DNA of 64,000 bases. Origin: Flavobacteriales bacterium (lineage in GTDB: Bacteria > Bacteroidota > Bacteroidia > Flavobacteriales_F > PHOS-HE28). This document shows positions 36,047-44,923 of the stretch, piece after piece (position 1 is the first letter of the stretch; each line of letters opens with the position of its first letter). The notes under the pieces were generated by a model, which saw only the letters and a list, made by a program, of their open reading frames with translations, did no database searches and was not told the origin of the DNA. The stretch is from NCBI GenBank assembly GCA_016710015.1, contig JADJLR010000008.1, forward strand, positions 310,001-374,000. Reading direction: 5' to 3'. A program made the position numbers and the translations under genes.

Positions 36047-36994
36047 CTACTCCCGACCCACCACCAAACGTACTGCTTGAGAGCCATGTGTGGTTGTGAC
36101 CACGGCGGTATACAGCCCCGGCGCATACCCCGTAAGGTCGAAGTGCTGTTCGTTGGTGCGCAAGATCCTGCGGCCTTGGGGATCGAAGATGATCGCCTCA
36201 AGAACGCGCTGTGATGTGGTGAAATTGAAAAGACCGGTGGAGGGGTTGGGGCCGATCATGGGTTGTGCATTCGTTCGACTCTCAATTCCAACCGGGAGGA
36301 GCGAGCATTCGCAGGGTACGCCAGGTAGGTAAGGCAATGCTGTATTACGATTGAACACGAAGGTGTCTTGAATGCGCAAACACATGAGTTCAAAGAAGCC
36401 AGTCCAAACGTACGAGTTGAACAAAGCACCGGTCGAATTGCCAATTCCCGCCTGCCAAAAGTTGAAGTAGACTTGAGACTGTGGACCGGGTTGAAAGCCA
36501 GCAAGATGAATGAACAGCCGACTTACAATGACCCCATTATTTTCAAGTGTTCGGATCGAATCCACGACGACATCCCATAAGAAATAAGATGGGGAAGACT
36601 GTGCACCGAAATCTTCTTTTATTAGCACATCGCGGACCGTATCACCAACAGCAGCGTTCACGTCTGCGGCAAGGTACTCTTGCATGGAGTCCAAAAGCAT
36701 CACATATCCTTTCCCATCCGGGGTGGAGCGCACATAATCCCGACTAACACGTTCTTCATTCTCAAATTGCGAATGCCTGTGATATTCATCAATGCGCTTG
36801 TAGGTTTGGCCAAGGATGATCGTATCCGGATCGGATTCCATGACCATATGCATCCAGACAAGGTCGGAACCACCGAGATCGATCGAGCACCAAGAAGCGG
36901 ATGAATCCGGGAAGCATTGGGCGGTGGTAGAGAACGGCATTGAACATAGAGTGGACAACAGCACTTGTACACCAATTGCAATTGATCTTCTCAT
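36047..36994 (-). CDS. array protein A: small T9SS type A protein, 'FPDSSASWC' family
   Basis: The 315-residue protein has a signal peptide (IGVQVLLSTLCSMPFSTTAQ), then CFPDSSASWC at the mature N-terminus. A shared domain of about 200 residues follows (SDPDTIILGQTYKRIDEYHR, DGKGYVMLLDSMQEYLAADV, AVGDTVRDVLI, DVVVDSIRTLENNGV, FWQAGIGNSTGAL, PCECSLLPVG). The C-terminus is a T9SS type A sorting domain (IGPNPSTGLFNFTTS, LTGYAPGLYTAVVTTTHG, RLVVGRE). I know no function for the N-domain. It is the only frame-intact member here. Its ATG overlaps the preceding stop (ATGA). Its ends are nearly identical to array protein B. Confidence 0.85.
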   Translation of the reverse strand: MRRSIAIGVQVLLSTLCSMPFSTTAQCFPDSSASWCSIDLGGSDLVWMHMVMESDPDTIILGQTYKRIDEYHRHSQFENEERVSRDYVRSTPDGKGYVMLLDSMQEYLAADVNAAVGDTVRDVLIKEDFGAQSSPSYFLWDVVVDSIRTLENNGVIVSRLFIHLAGFQPGPQSQVYFNFWQAGIGNSTGALFNSYVWTGFFELMCLRIQDTFVFNRNTALPYLPGVPCECSLLPVGIESRTNAQPMIGPNPSTGLFNFTTSQRVLEAIIFDPQGRRILRTNEQHFDLTGYAPGLYTAVVTTTHGSQAVRLVVGRE

Positions 36995-37096
36995 TGCAGA
37001 ATGATCTTACGGGTTTCTTGCCGACCGTTACTTTCCACAACCACGAGGAACATGCCTCGCAGGTGGCTCGCAACAACTTGATATCGTGGTCCATTC
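36991..37096 (-). pseudogene. 3' remnant of a T9SS type A gene cut by IS copy 1
   Basis: Only the last 34 or so codons remain, ending HLRGMFLVVVESNGRQETRK and IILQ, a T9SS type A tail nearly identical to the remnant beside IS copy 2. The IS terminus abuts the remnant directly. Its stop overlaps the array protein A start. Confidence 0.75.
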
Positions 37097-38779
37097 CAAA
37101 CCTCCGCCGGGTCTGTCCCGCCCCGGCGAGTAGCCGGTGCTGGACGACCCTGCGGCCTCGTAGCCGCACACCCCAACCCGTATCCGAGATCTTCACTCAT
37201 GGTGCCACCAATTTAAGCATCCAGCACTTCAGTTCACCACGAAGCGCCCTTTCCACCCAAGTATCCATGCTCTTCTTCGGGGCCGCAGGGTCGTCCACTC
37301 AAAAGCAGCGGACAGACCTATTCTATGTCATTTGCAAGCATTACGATGAGTTTATTTTAGGCATGAGGAACTCCAGGCATGTGCCAAGGGCGACGTGCCC
37401 CCGACACATGTTCATGCCCGTCGTTCATCGCGCCTATCCCTGGCAGGTTGCTCTCCAGCAGAGCCTACTTCCGTTTGGGCGCGATGCACAAAGTTGCAAC
37501 TAGTGGTTCAGGTCGTTGTTATCGGTCGCCGTTCGTAGGGCCTGTTGTTCCGGATCACAGCGCACACGCGATGCACGAGCTTGTTGCGCACTGCATTGAC
37601 CACCAGGATCGGCTTCTTGCCTTCAGCACGCTTGCGCTCGAAGTACTGGCGCAGTTCACCGGGTTCGCGCACACTTACCAGCGCGGACATGTGCAGCAAG
37701 GTCTTGAGCGACTTATCAGCTTGATGCGACACTTGGGTGCGGCCACGCACGCTGCTGCCTGAGCTGCGCTCGAAGGGTGCGACACCGGCATGGCACGAGA
37801 GCTGGCGCGGCGTGTTCAAGCGTGCAAAGCCATCGGTGCAGGCCACCAGGTATGCGGCGGGTGCGCGGGCCAACGCCGGGTATGGTGCGCAACAGATCGT
37901 ACTGCCGTTCGGTCTGTGGATCGGTCCCTGATCTCGGCAAGGATCAAGGCATCCACATGGGCCACGAGTTGGTCCTCGAGCTTGATCGTCGCTTGTCGAT
38001 GCGATCGAACTCGGTCCTTAGCTGGCGGTCCATATAGCGGTTCAGGTCCGTGATGTGTGCCTATGCCTGGCCCGGCTGCGCACCAGGTGGTTCCTACGTG
38101 TGATCAAATGCTTGAGCCGGTCCAGCTTCAGGTTCTGTGCTGTGAACAATCTGGCTTTCTCATGGAAGGTGCGTGCATACTGCGCGATGCGCAGGGCATC
38201 CACCTTGTCGTTCTTCACGCGCTTGATACCCATGCTCTGCTGGATGTCGTTGGGGGTGCGCCAACCAAGCATGCCACTGCTGCCCAACGTCAGGTTCAGC
38301 ATCATCAGTGTGTAGTGCCCGGTTGCTTCCAAGCAGATCAAACTCTTGCCCACCTCCACACCGTGACGCTTACTCCACTGACCCATCAACTTCATCACCG
38401 CCTTGCGGTCGTTCTCTATTTGCACGCTCTCAAGGTGCGTGCCTTTTCCCATCCAGCAGTGCGAAGTCTAGTGTCGCGCTGCTCACGTCAATGCCTATCC
38501 AATGTTCCATCAACAGTTACATTTGGGTTGTACAAACGATCGCTGGAGAGGCTGAGCGACAGGTCCGATGCTCCATGACTCTAATAGGCCCTTACGCCTG
38601 CAATTCTATCCGAGCCTAAGACCTGAGATGACCATGGGTACCGATAGGTCTCATAGGGCTGTTCCCTATCTGCGGAGTTGGTTCACCCACGGCCAGGCTC
38701 AGTTCTCTTCAGTGATCTATCACTCGACAAGGAAGCAACTCCTTATCGACCGTGCAAGACTAGAGCCGGCGGAGGTTTG
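37097..38779 (-). mobile_element. IS110-family element, copy 1, with 14-bp terminal inverted repeats
   Basis: The element runs between perfect 14-bp inverted repeats CAAACCTCCGCCGG and CCGGCGGAGGTTTG and is 1683 bp long. It holds one transposase gene with a non-coding 3' side of about 410 bp and 5' side of about 270 bp. There is no target duplication, as expected for this family. The left side abuts a T9SS gene tail and the right side abuts the first 11 bases of another gene (ATGAAACGCAT). A second copy 4.2 kb away differs mainly by small indels. Confidence 0.85.
37508..38510 (-). pseudogene. IS110-family transposase, copy 1 (several frame breaks)
   Basis: The DEDD transposase reads MEHWIGIDVSSATLDFALLD (first Asp), ICLEATGHYTLMMLNL (Glu), NDKVDALRIAQYART (Asp), then the Tnp20 domain: LRTIPGVG and HAGVAPFERSSGSSVRGRTQ with the candidate catalytic Ser, ending RNNRPYERRPITTT. 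It is broken at several points: an extra G near 38455, indels around 38050, 37925 and 37870. The intact order of motifs and about 334 codons match family length. Copy 2 has correct reading where this copy is broken, and the reverse. Confidence 0.85.
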
Positions 38780-38790
38780 ATGCGTTTCAT
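38780..38790 (-). pseudogene. 5' stub of a gene cut by IS copy 1
   Basis: ATGAAACGCAT, a start codon with basic second residues, lies 22 bp downstream of the array protein C stop, the same spacing as between B and C. The IS begins at once after it, so the next array gene has lost nearly everything. Confidence 0.5.
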
Positions 38791-38812
38791 GGTTGTTCGG
38801 TGTTCTTCCGAC

Positions 38813-39750
38813 CTACTCCCGCACCACCACCAACCGCTGCACGTTGCGGCCATGCGGGCTTTGAATGATCGCGGTATATACGCCAGGCGGCTGCGCGGAA
38901 AGGTCTATTTCGACACTGTAAGGCAGAAGGCGCTGTACTTCCCGTCCATGAAGGTCGTACACTGCCAGAGGCCAAGAACCGGGTGAAGGGATCCGGAATA
39001 CCCCTTGCGATGGATTGGGCCAATAGGCAAGTGAAGGAGCCTGATCGAGTGTGATCGTCCCCAGGCCGAGGTCGTAACAATAGCACAGTGGGCCACCTAA
39101 CTGCAATTCTTCATATAATCGAAAGCGCGTAGTGTCATTCACTGCAGCACATTCGGGCGTTGGGCCGGCAAGTTCATTGAGCATCAGGATGGGGCCGAAG
39201 GGAGTGCCCATGTCGGTCTGCCAGAATGAGATCCCCGCCATAGCACCGGACGAACAGAGCGGCTGAACATACACCCGTCGGGCCTGCACCGTTCTCCTGC
39301 AGGCTCAACGATCGAGTCAACGATCATATCGGTGAGCATTCCGTATTCCCAGGAGGTCACACAATTCCAATCTCCGATCGCTACATCCTGTACGATCTCA
39401 CCAACTTGAGCATCGACATCTCCAATGAGCACCTCCGCCTCCATGCCATCTACGCGCGCAAAACCTCTACCGTCCTGATCATTCCGAACATAGCAGCGCG
39501 AGAAGGGCCACAATTCCATGGTCGGGGTCCACTCGGTAGTATACTCGATCACCATGTACGTTAGTCCTTGGATCACGGTGTCCTGTCCCGGAACCATAGA
39601 AAGCGTGTATTGATCCGTACCATCCGGATTATTCCTCGTCAAGCACCATGCAGCCTGTTCCGTTGGGAAGAATTGGGCGGTGGCCGTGAACACCCAGCCG
39701 CAACCAATTGCAAGGCAGACCAGAACAGCAGCACGAAGGGATCGGTTCAT
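38813..39750 (-). pseudogene. array protein C: T9SS type A protein, one frameshift
   Basis: It starts MNRSLRAAVLVCLAIGCGWV with cleavage near FTATAQ, then FFPTEQAAWCLTRNN, a divergent form of the mature motif of its neighbours, followed by VPGQDTVIQGLTYMVIEY, and DGRGFARVDGMEAEVLIGDV. After a break near 39290 the frame resumes with GVYVQ-like VYVQPLCSSGAMAGISFWQT, then PNPSQGVFRIPSPGSWPLAV and RNVQRLVVVRE, a T9SS type A domain. With the break repaired it is about 312 residues. It lies 22 bp after array protein B. Confidence 0.75.
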
Positions 39751-39772
39751 GGTTGTTCGTTCTAGTTCCGAA

Positions 39773-40716
39773 CTACTCCCGCACCACCACCAAGCGCACT
39801 GATCGAGAGCCATGTGTGGTTGTGACCACGGCGGTATACAGCCCCGGCGCATACCCCGTAAGGTCGAAGTGCTGTTCGTTGGTGCGCAAGATCCTGCGGC
39901 CTTGGGGATCGAAGACAACCGCCTCAAGAACGCGCTCTGAACCGGTGAACGTGAAAAGACCGGTGGAGGGTTGGGACCTATCGTGGGTCGTGGATTCGTT
40001 CGACTCTCAACTCCAACCGGCAGGAGCGAGCATTCGCAGGGTAGGCCGGGTAGGCCGGGTTCCAAAAAATACCCCGTATATACATAGGTGTCTTGAATGC
40101 GCAAGCAGAGTGGTTCTACATTTCCCTGTGTAATACCCAATTGCATTAATGGCCCAGTAGAATTACCAATGCCCGCTTGCCAAAATGTGCGATAACCAAA
40201 TGGAGGAATGAGTGGGTCCCATCCCACTGCATGTATGAACTGACGGACAACGCTGACCCCATTGTTCTCCAATGTAATGATCGAGTCTACGACCACTTCT
40301 TTAAGATCGAACGATGGCAGTGGACCTGATTCCGAAACCGTAAGCACATCATGGACCGTATCACCTACGGCAGCGGAAATATCCGCAGCAAGGTATTCTT
40401 GCATCGAGTCCAGTAACATCACATAGCCTTTGCCGTCCGAGGTGGAGCGTACATAGTAGCGTTGTACGAATGTCGAGTTTTCCCACCACCACGGTTCACG
40501 ATTGTATTCTTCAACACGCTTGTACGTTTGCCCAAGAATCAAGGTGTCCGGATCAGACCCCATGACCATTTGAATGCTTCGAGAAGTCGAACCACCAGCA
40601 TCCTGTGAGCACCAAGATGCGGAGGAGTCCGGGAAGCATTGGGCGGTGGTGGAGAACGGCATAAAGCATAGAGTGGACAATAGTAGTTGTACACCAATTG
40701 CATTTGATCTTCTCAT
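39773..40716 (-). pseudogene. array protein B: T9SS type A protein, one frameshift in the sorting domain
   Basis: It starts MRRSNAIGVQLLLSTLCFMP, then CFPDSSASWCSQDAGG, SDPDTLILGQTYKRVEEYNR, DGKGYVMLLDSMQEYLAADI, TFWQAGIGNSTGPLMQLG and PCECSLLPVGVESRTNPRP. The frame breaks at GPNP: the sequence has GGAGGG where array protein A has GGAGGGG, one G fewer at about 39969. Restoring it gives the same sorting domain as A (LTGYAPGLYTAVVTTTHG). About 314 residues when repaired. Its ATG overlaps the previous stop. Confidence 0.82.
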
Positions 40717-41298
40717 TGCAGAATGATCTTACGGGTTTCTTGCCGACCACCGCTTTCTACCACAACCAGAAACAAGCCTCTCAGATTGGTGGCGTCAACC
40801 TGATAGATGGGACTATTCAAGTTCGAAGTTTTAACAAGCTCACCAGTCGCTCCATATAGTCGCATGGTTCCTGTGCGATGCTCTTGTATAAATGCAGCAT
40901 TGACGGTGAATGACTCCGACGCAGGGTTCGGATAGACCTGAAGTGCCCCAACAATGGATAGAACTTCTTCTTCGCTATTGGCTTCCGGTACGCCCAAGCT
41001 TTTGGGCCGGAAACTGTTGCCAGACATATCACACGGATGAATGAAAGCATGGAAGCTCGACCCTTCAATAGCATGAAATCCGGGCCTGAGGTGAACCTCA
41101 GAACCACCCCGATAATTCACCTTCAAAGCGGTGGGCACAACAGCCTCAGACGTAATGGACGCTTGAGCCTCTAAGAAGGTACCGGCGCTGTATGTACCCA
41201 TTTCATTCAAATCGATATCCGAAGGACAATGCAAACCGTGCTCCCAAACACCACGCCTTAAACCTCCGCAGGGTGAGCACTCATCGCCACCTCGCAAC
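40713..41298 (-). pseudogene. 3' remnant of a large propeller-type T9SS gene cut by IS copy 2
   Basis: About 190 codons remain, starting with RRGVWEHGLHCPSDIDLNEM, which matches GRGVWEHALHCPPAPPDISE in the large array gene at 45 kb. It continues GGSEVHLRPGFHAIEGSSF, a segment common just before type A sorting domains, then LQVYPNPASESFTVNAAF and the tail RGLFLVVVESGGRQETRKI. The IS end replaces the upstream part, so this was a second copy of the large gene. Confidence 0.75.
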
Positions 41299-42974
41299 CA
41301 AACCTCCGCCGGGTCTGTCCCGCCCCGGCGAGTAGCCGGTGCTGGACGACCCTGCGGCCTCGTAGCCGCACACCCCAACCCGTATCCGAGATCTTCACTC
41401 ATGGTGCCACCAATTTAAGCATCCAGCACTTCAGTTCACCACGGGGCGCCCTATCCGCCCAAGTATCCATGCTCTTCTTCGGGGCCGCAGGGTCGTCCAC
41501 TCAAAAGCAGCGGACAGACCTATTCTATGTCATTTGCAAGCATTACGATGAGTTTATTTTAGGCATGAGGAACTCCAGGCATGTGCCAAGGGCGACGTGC
41601 CCCCGACACATGTTCATGCCCGTCGTTCATCGCGCCTATCCCTGGCAGGTTGCTCTCCAGCAGAGCCTACTTCCGTTTGGGCGCGATGCACAAAGTTGCA
41701 ACTAGTGGTTCAGGTCGTTGTTATCGGTCGCCGTTCGTAGGGCCTGTTGTTCCGGATCACAGCGCACACGCGATGCACGAGCTTGTTGCGCACTGCATTG
41801 ACCACCAGGATCGGCTTCTTGCCTTCAGCACGCTTGCGCTCGAAGTACTGGCGCAGTTCACCGGGTTCGCACACTTACCAGCGCGGACATGTGCAGCAAG
41901 GTCTTGAGCGACTTATCAGCTTGATGCGACACTTGGGTGCGGCCACGCACGCTGCTGCCTGAGCTGCGCTCGAAGGGTGCGACACCGGCATGGCACGAGA
42001 GCTGGCGCGGCGTGTTGAAGCGTGCAAAGCCATCGGTGCAGGCCACCAGGTATGCGGCGAGCTGCGGGCCAACGCCGGGTATGGTGCGCAACAGATCGTA
42101 CTGCCGTTCGGTCTGTGGATCGGTCCTGATCTCGGCAAGGATCAAGGCATCCACATGGGCCACGAGTTGGTCCTCGAGCTTGATCTGTCGCTTGTCGATG
42201 CGATCGAACTCGGTCCTTAGCTGGCGGTCCATATAGCGGTTCAGGTCCGTGATGTGTGTCCTATGCCTGGCCCGGCTACGCACTAGGTGGTTCCTACGTG
42301 TGATCAAATGCTTGAGCCGGTCCAGCTTCAGGTTCTGTGCTGTGAACAATCTGGCTTTCTCATGGAAGGTGCGTGCATACTGCGCGATGCGCAGGGCATC
42401 CACCTTGTCGTTCTTCACGCGCTTGATACCCATGCTCTGCTGGATGTCGTTGGGGTGCGCCAACCAAGCATGCCACTGCTGCCCAACGATCAGGTTCAGC
42501 ATCATCAGTGTGTAGTGCCCGGTTGCTTCAAGGATCAAACTCTTGCCCACCTCCACACCGTGACGCTTACTCCACTGACCCATCAACTTCATCACCGCCT
42601 TGCGGTCGTTCTCTATTTGCACGCTCTCAAGGTGCGTGCCTTTTCCATCCAGCAGTGCGAAGTCTAGTGTCGCGCTGCTACGTCAATGCCTATCCAATGT
42701 TCCATCAACAGTTACATTTGGGTTGTACAAACGATCGCTGGAGAGGCTGAGCGACAGGTCCGATGCTCCATGACTCTAATAGGCCCTTACGCCTGCAATT
42801 CTATCCGAGCCTAAGACCTGAGATGACCATGGGTACCGATAGGTCTCATAGGGCTGTTCCCTATCTGCGGAGTTGGTTCACCCACGGCCAGGCTCAGTTC
42901 TCTTCAGTGATCTATCACTCGACAAGGAAGCAACTCCTTATCGACCGTGCAAGACTAGAGCCGGCGGAGGTTTG
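41299..42974 (-). mobile_element. IS110-family element, copy 2
   Basis: This second copy has the same perfect 14-bp inverted repeats and orientation as copy 1 and is 1676 bp long. Outside the transposase the non-coding parts are almost identical base for base. It abuts a large-gene remnant on the left and a six-codon gene stub (MKMRLF) on the right. Confidence 0.85.
41710..42705 (-). pseudogene. IS110-family transposase, copy 2 (three or more frame breaks)
   Basis: The longest open part (254 codons) covers ENDRKAVMKLMGQWSKRHGV to the Tnp20 domain (LRTIPGVGPQLAAYLVACTD, APFERSSGSSVRGRTQVSHQ). Breaks: one C missing near 42680 (5' end), a changed stretch near 42525, and two bases missing near 41868 that remove the last 40 codons. 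Copy 1 is correct at the last of these points. Combining the copies gives a full-length enzyme. Confidence 0.85.
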
Positions 42975-42992
42975 AAACAGCCTCATTTTCAT
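42975..42992 (-). pseudogene. 5' stub of an array gene cut by IS copy 2
   Basis: ATGAAAATGAGGCTGTTT encodes MKMRLF, the start of the signal peptide of array proteins E and F. Its ATG overlaps the array protein E stop (ATGA). The IS starts directly after. Confidence 0.65.
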
Positions 42993-43960
42993 TGTACGAC
43001 GACTTTTCCCATCCATCGCGTACCACCTTGTTCGACCATAACCAGCAATAACCCCTTCAGCGTAGAGACATCCACTCGCGTCACCGGGTTCGACATGGCC
43101 TCTTGATGCACCTGCCGGCCCGTGGCGTCGAATATCCGCAAGGTGGCCGGAATGCCCCTACCCAACCTCCCCAACTCCACGCGAAGTTCATTCTGCGCAG
43201 GATTGGGTGAAAGGGAGAGCGATGAAATGCGATCGTTCTCCTGCACACTCATCGCGTCAGGGCCGCAGCAGTCCGGCCCGCCGGGGAGATAAGAGTGAAC
43301 CCAGTCATTGCTCCAAGGGCCTAGCTGCACTTCACCATTCGAAGTGGCACAGAACGCATTGTATGGCGAAAACCCCGTGTAGATCCGTAGGTATGGCCGT
43401 ATCATTAAAAAAAATACCAGATTGCCAATAAAAGCGATTCGGAAAGAACTGCCCATTTGAATTAAGGTAGCACGGCGTATGAACAAAGTGTCGTATAACG
43501 GTCACTCCTGGTTCGATAATGATACGACCGAGTCAACAACTACATCGGTCGTATCAAATATCCTGAGCGGACAGTCTGATATCGTATTCTGCACGAGAAC
43601 ATTCCTCACCGTATCCCCCGGTATCGCTGCAACATCACCAGTCAAGTACTCTGCCATAGAATCCAATAAGAAAACAAATCCCTGACCATTGGTATCGGAT
43701 CGCACATAGTGCCGCTGATACACATCCCAATCGAATCCTTGGCTGTAGTTGTCCCAACGATACTCCTCGATCCGCTTATATACCTGGCCCTGGATCAAGG
43801 TGTCCGGATCATTGGACATGACCATTTGCACAAAGTCGTTGGGTTGCCAAAGCCCGTCCCTTAAACACCAAGCAGCCGATGAATCTGAATAGAATTGTCC
43901 TTGAGTACCGACCACACATCCGAACAACACGATATGGACAAGGAACAGCCTCATTTTCAT
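42989..43960 (-). pseudogene. array protein E: T9SS type A protein, two frame breaks
   Basis: It starts MKMRLFLVHIVLFGCVVGTQ, then QFYSDSSAAWCLRDGLWQPN, SNDPDTLIQGQVYKRIEEYR, LLDSMAEYLTGDVAAIPGDT and VVVDSVVSLS. Breaks occur near 43500 and at an eight-base A/T run near 43412. Between them the third frame reads GVTVIRHFVHTPCYLNSNGQ and FYWQSG. The rest ends in a T9SS type A domain (LSLSPNPAQNELRVELGRLG, RIFDATGRQVHQEAMSNPV, GKVVVQ). When repaired it is about 322 residues. It is nearly identical to array protein F at both ends but not in the middle. Confidence 0.78.
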
Positions 43961-44923
43961 TGTACGACGACTTTTCCCATCCATCGCTTCCCACCTTGTT
44001 CGACCGTGACCAGCAATAACCCCTGCAGCGTAGAGACATCCACTCGCGTCACCGGGTTCGACATGGCCTCTTGATGCACCTGCCGGCCCGTGGCGTCGAA
44101 TATCCGCAAGGTGGCCGGAATGCCCCTACCCAACCTCCCCAACTCCACGCGAAGTTCATTCTGCGCAGGATTGGGCGAAAGGGAGAGCGATGAAATGCGA
44201 TCGTTCTCTTGCACACTGCTCGCGTCAGGGCCGCAACAGTCTGGCCCTCCGGGAGATAAGCATATATCCAACTGTGCTGGCCGCCCATTTGCACGATCCC
44301 ATTCACGGAAACACAACCGGCACTATATGGAGAGAGTCCAGATCGAATCTGTAAATATGGGCCGCCGGTCGTTCCCATACCCGCTTGCCAAAAGAACCTG
44401 TTAACGTTAAAACTGCCATTGCCGTTCAAATAGCATGGGGTATGCACATAGTGCCGGGTCACCGTTACTCCCAAATGGGTCAGTTGCACTACAGAGTCAA
44501 CAACTACATCGGTCATATCAACTATCCAGAGCGGACAGTCTGGTATTGTATTCTGCACGAGAACATTCCTCACCGTATCCCCCGGTATCGCTGCAACATC
44601 GCCAGTCAAATATTCAGCCAAAGAATCCACCAAGAACACGTAACCCTTGCCGCTTGTGTCAGATCGCACATAGTGCCGCTGATACACATCCCAATCGAAT
44701 CCTTGGCTGTAGTTGTCCCAACGATACTCCTCGATCCGCTTATATACCTGGCCCTGGATCAAGGTGTCCGGATCATTGGACATGACCATTTGCACAAAGT
44801 CGTTGGGTTGCCAAAGCCCGTCCTTAAACACCAAGCAGCCGATGAATCCGGATAGAATTGTCCTTGAGTACCGACCACACATCCGAACAACACGATATGG
44901 ACAAGGAACAGCCTCATTTTCAT
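43957..44923 (-). pseudogene. array protein F: T9SS type A protein, two frame breaks
   Basis: Same plan as E: MKMRLFLVHIVLFGCVVGTQ, QFYPDSSAAWCL, SNDPDTLIQGQVYKRIEEYR, LVDSLAEYLTGDVAAIPGDT, DVVVDSVVQLTHLGVTVTRH, FFWQAGMGTTGGPYLQIRSG, then the type A domain ending GGKRWMGKVVVQ. Breaks lie near 44825 (a base missing after the WC motif) and near 44255 (before the Gly-Gly-Pro-Asp-Cys-Cys motif). The ATG overlaps the stop of the large gene upstream, and its own stop overlaps the E start. Confidence 0.78.
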
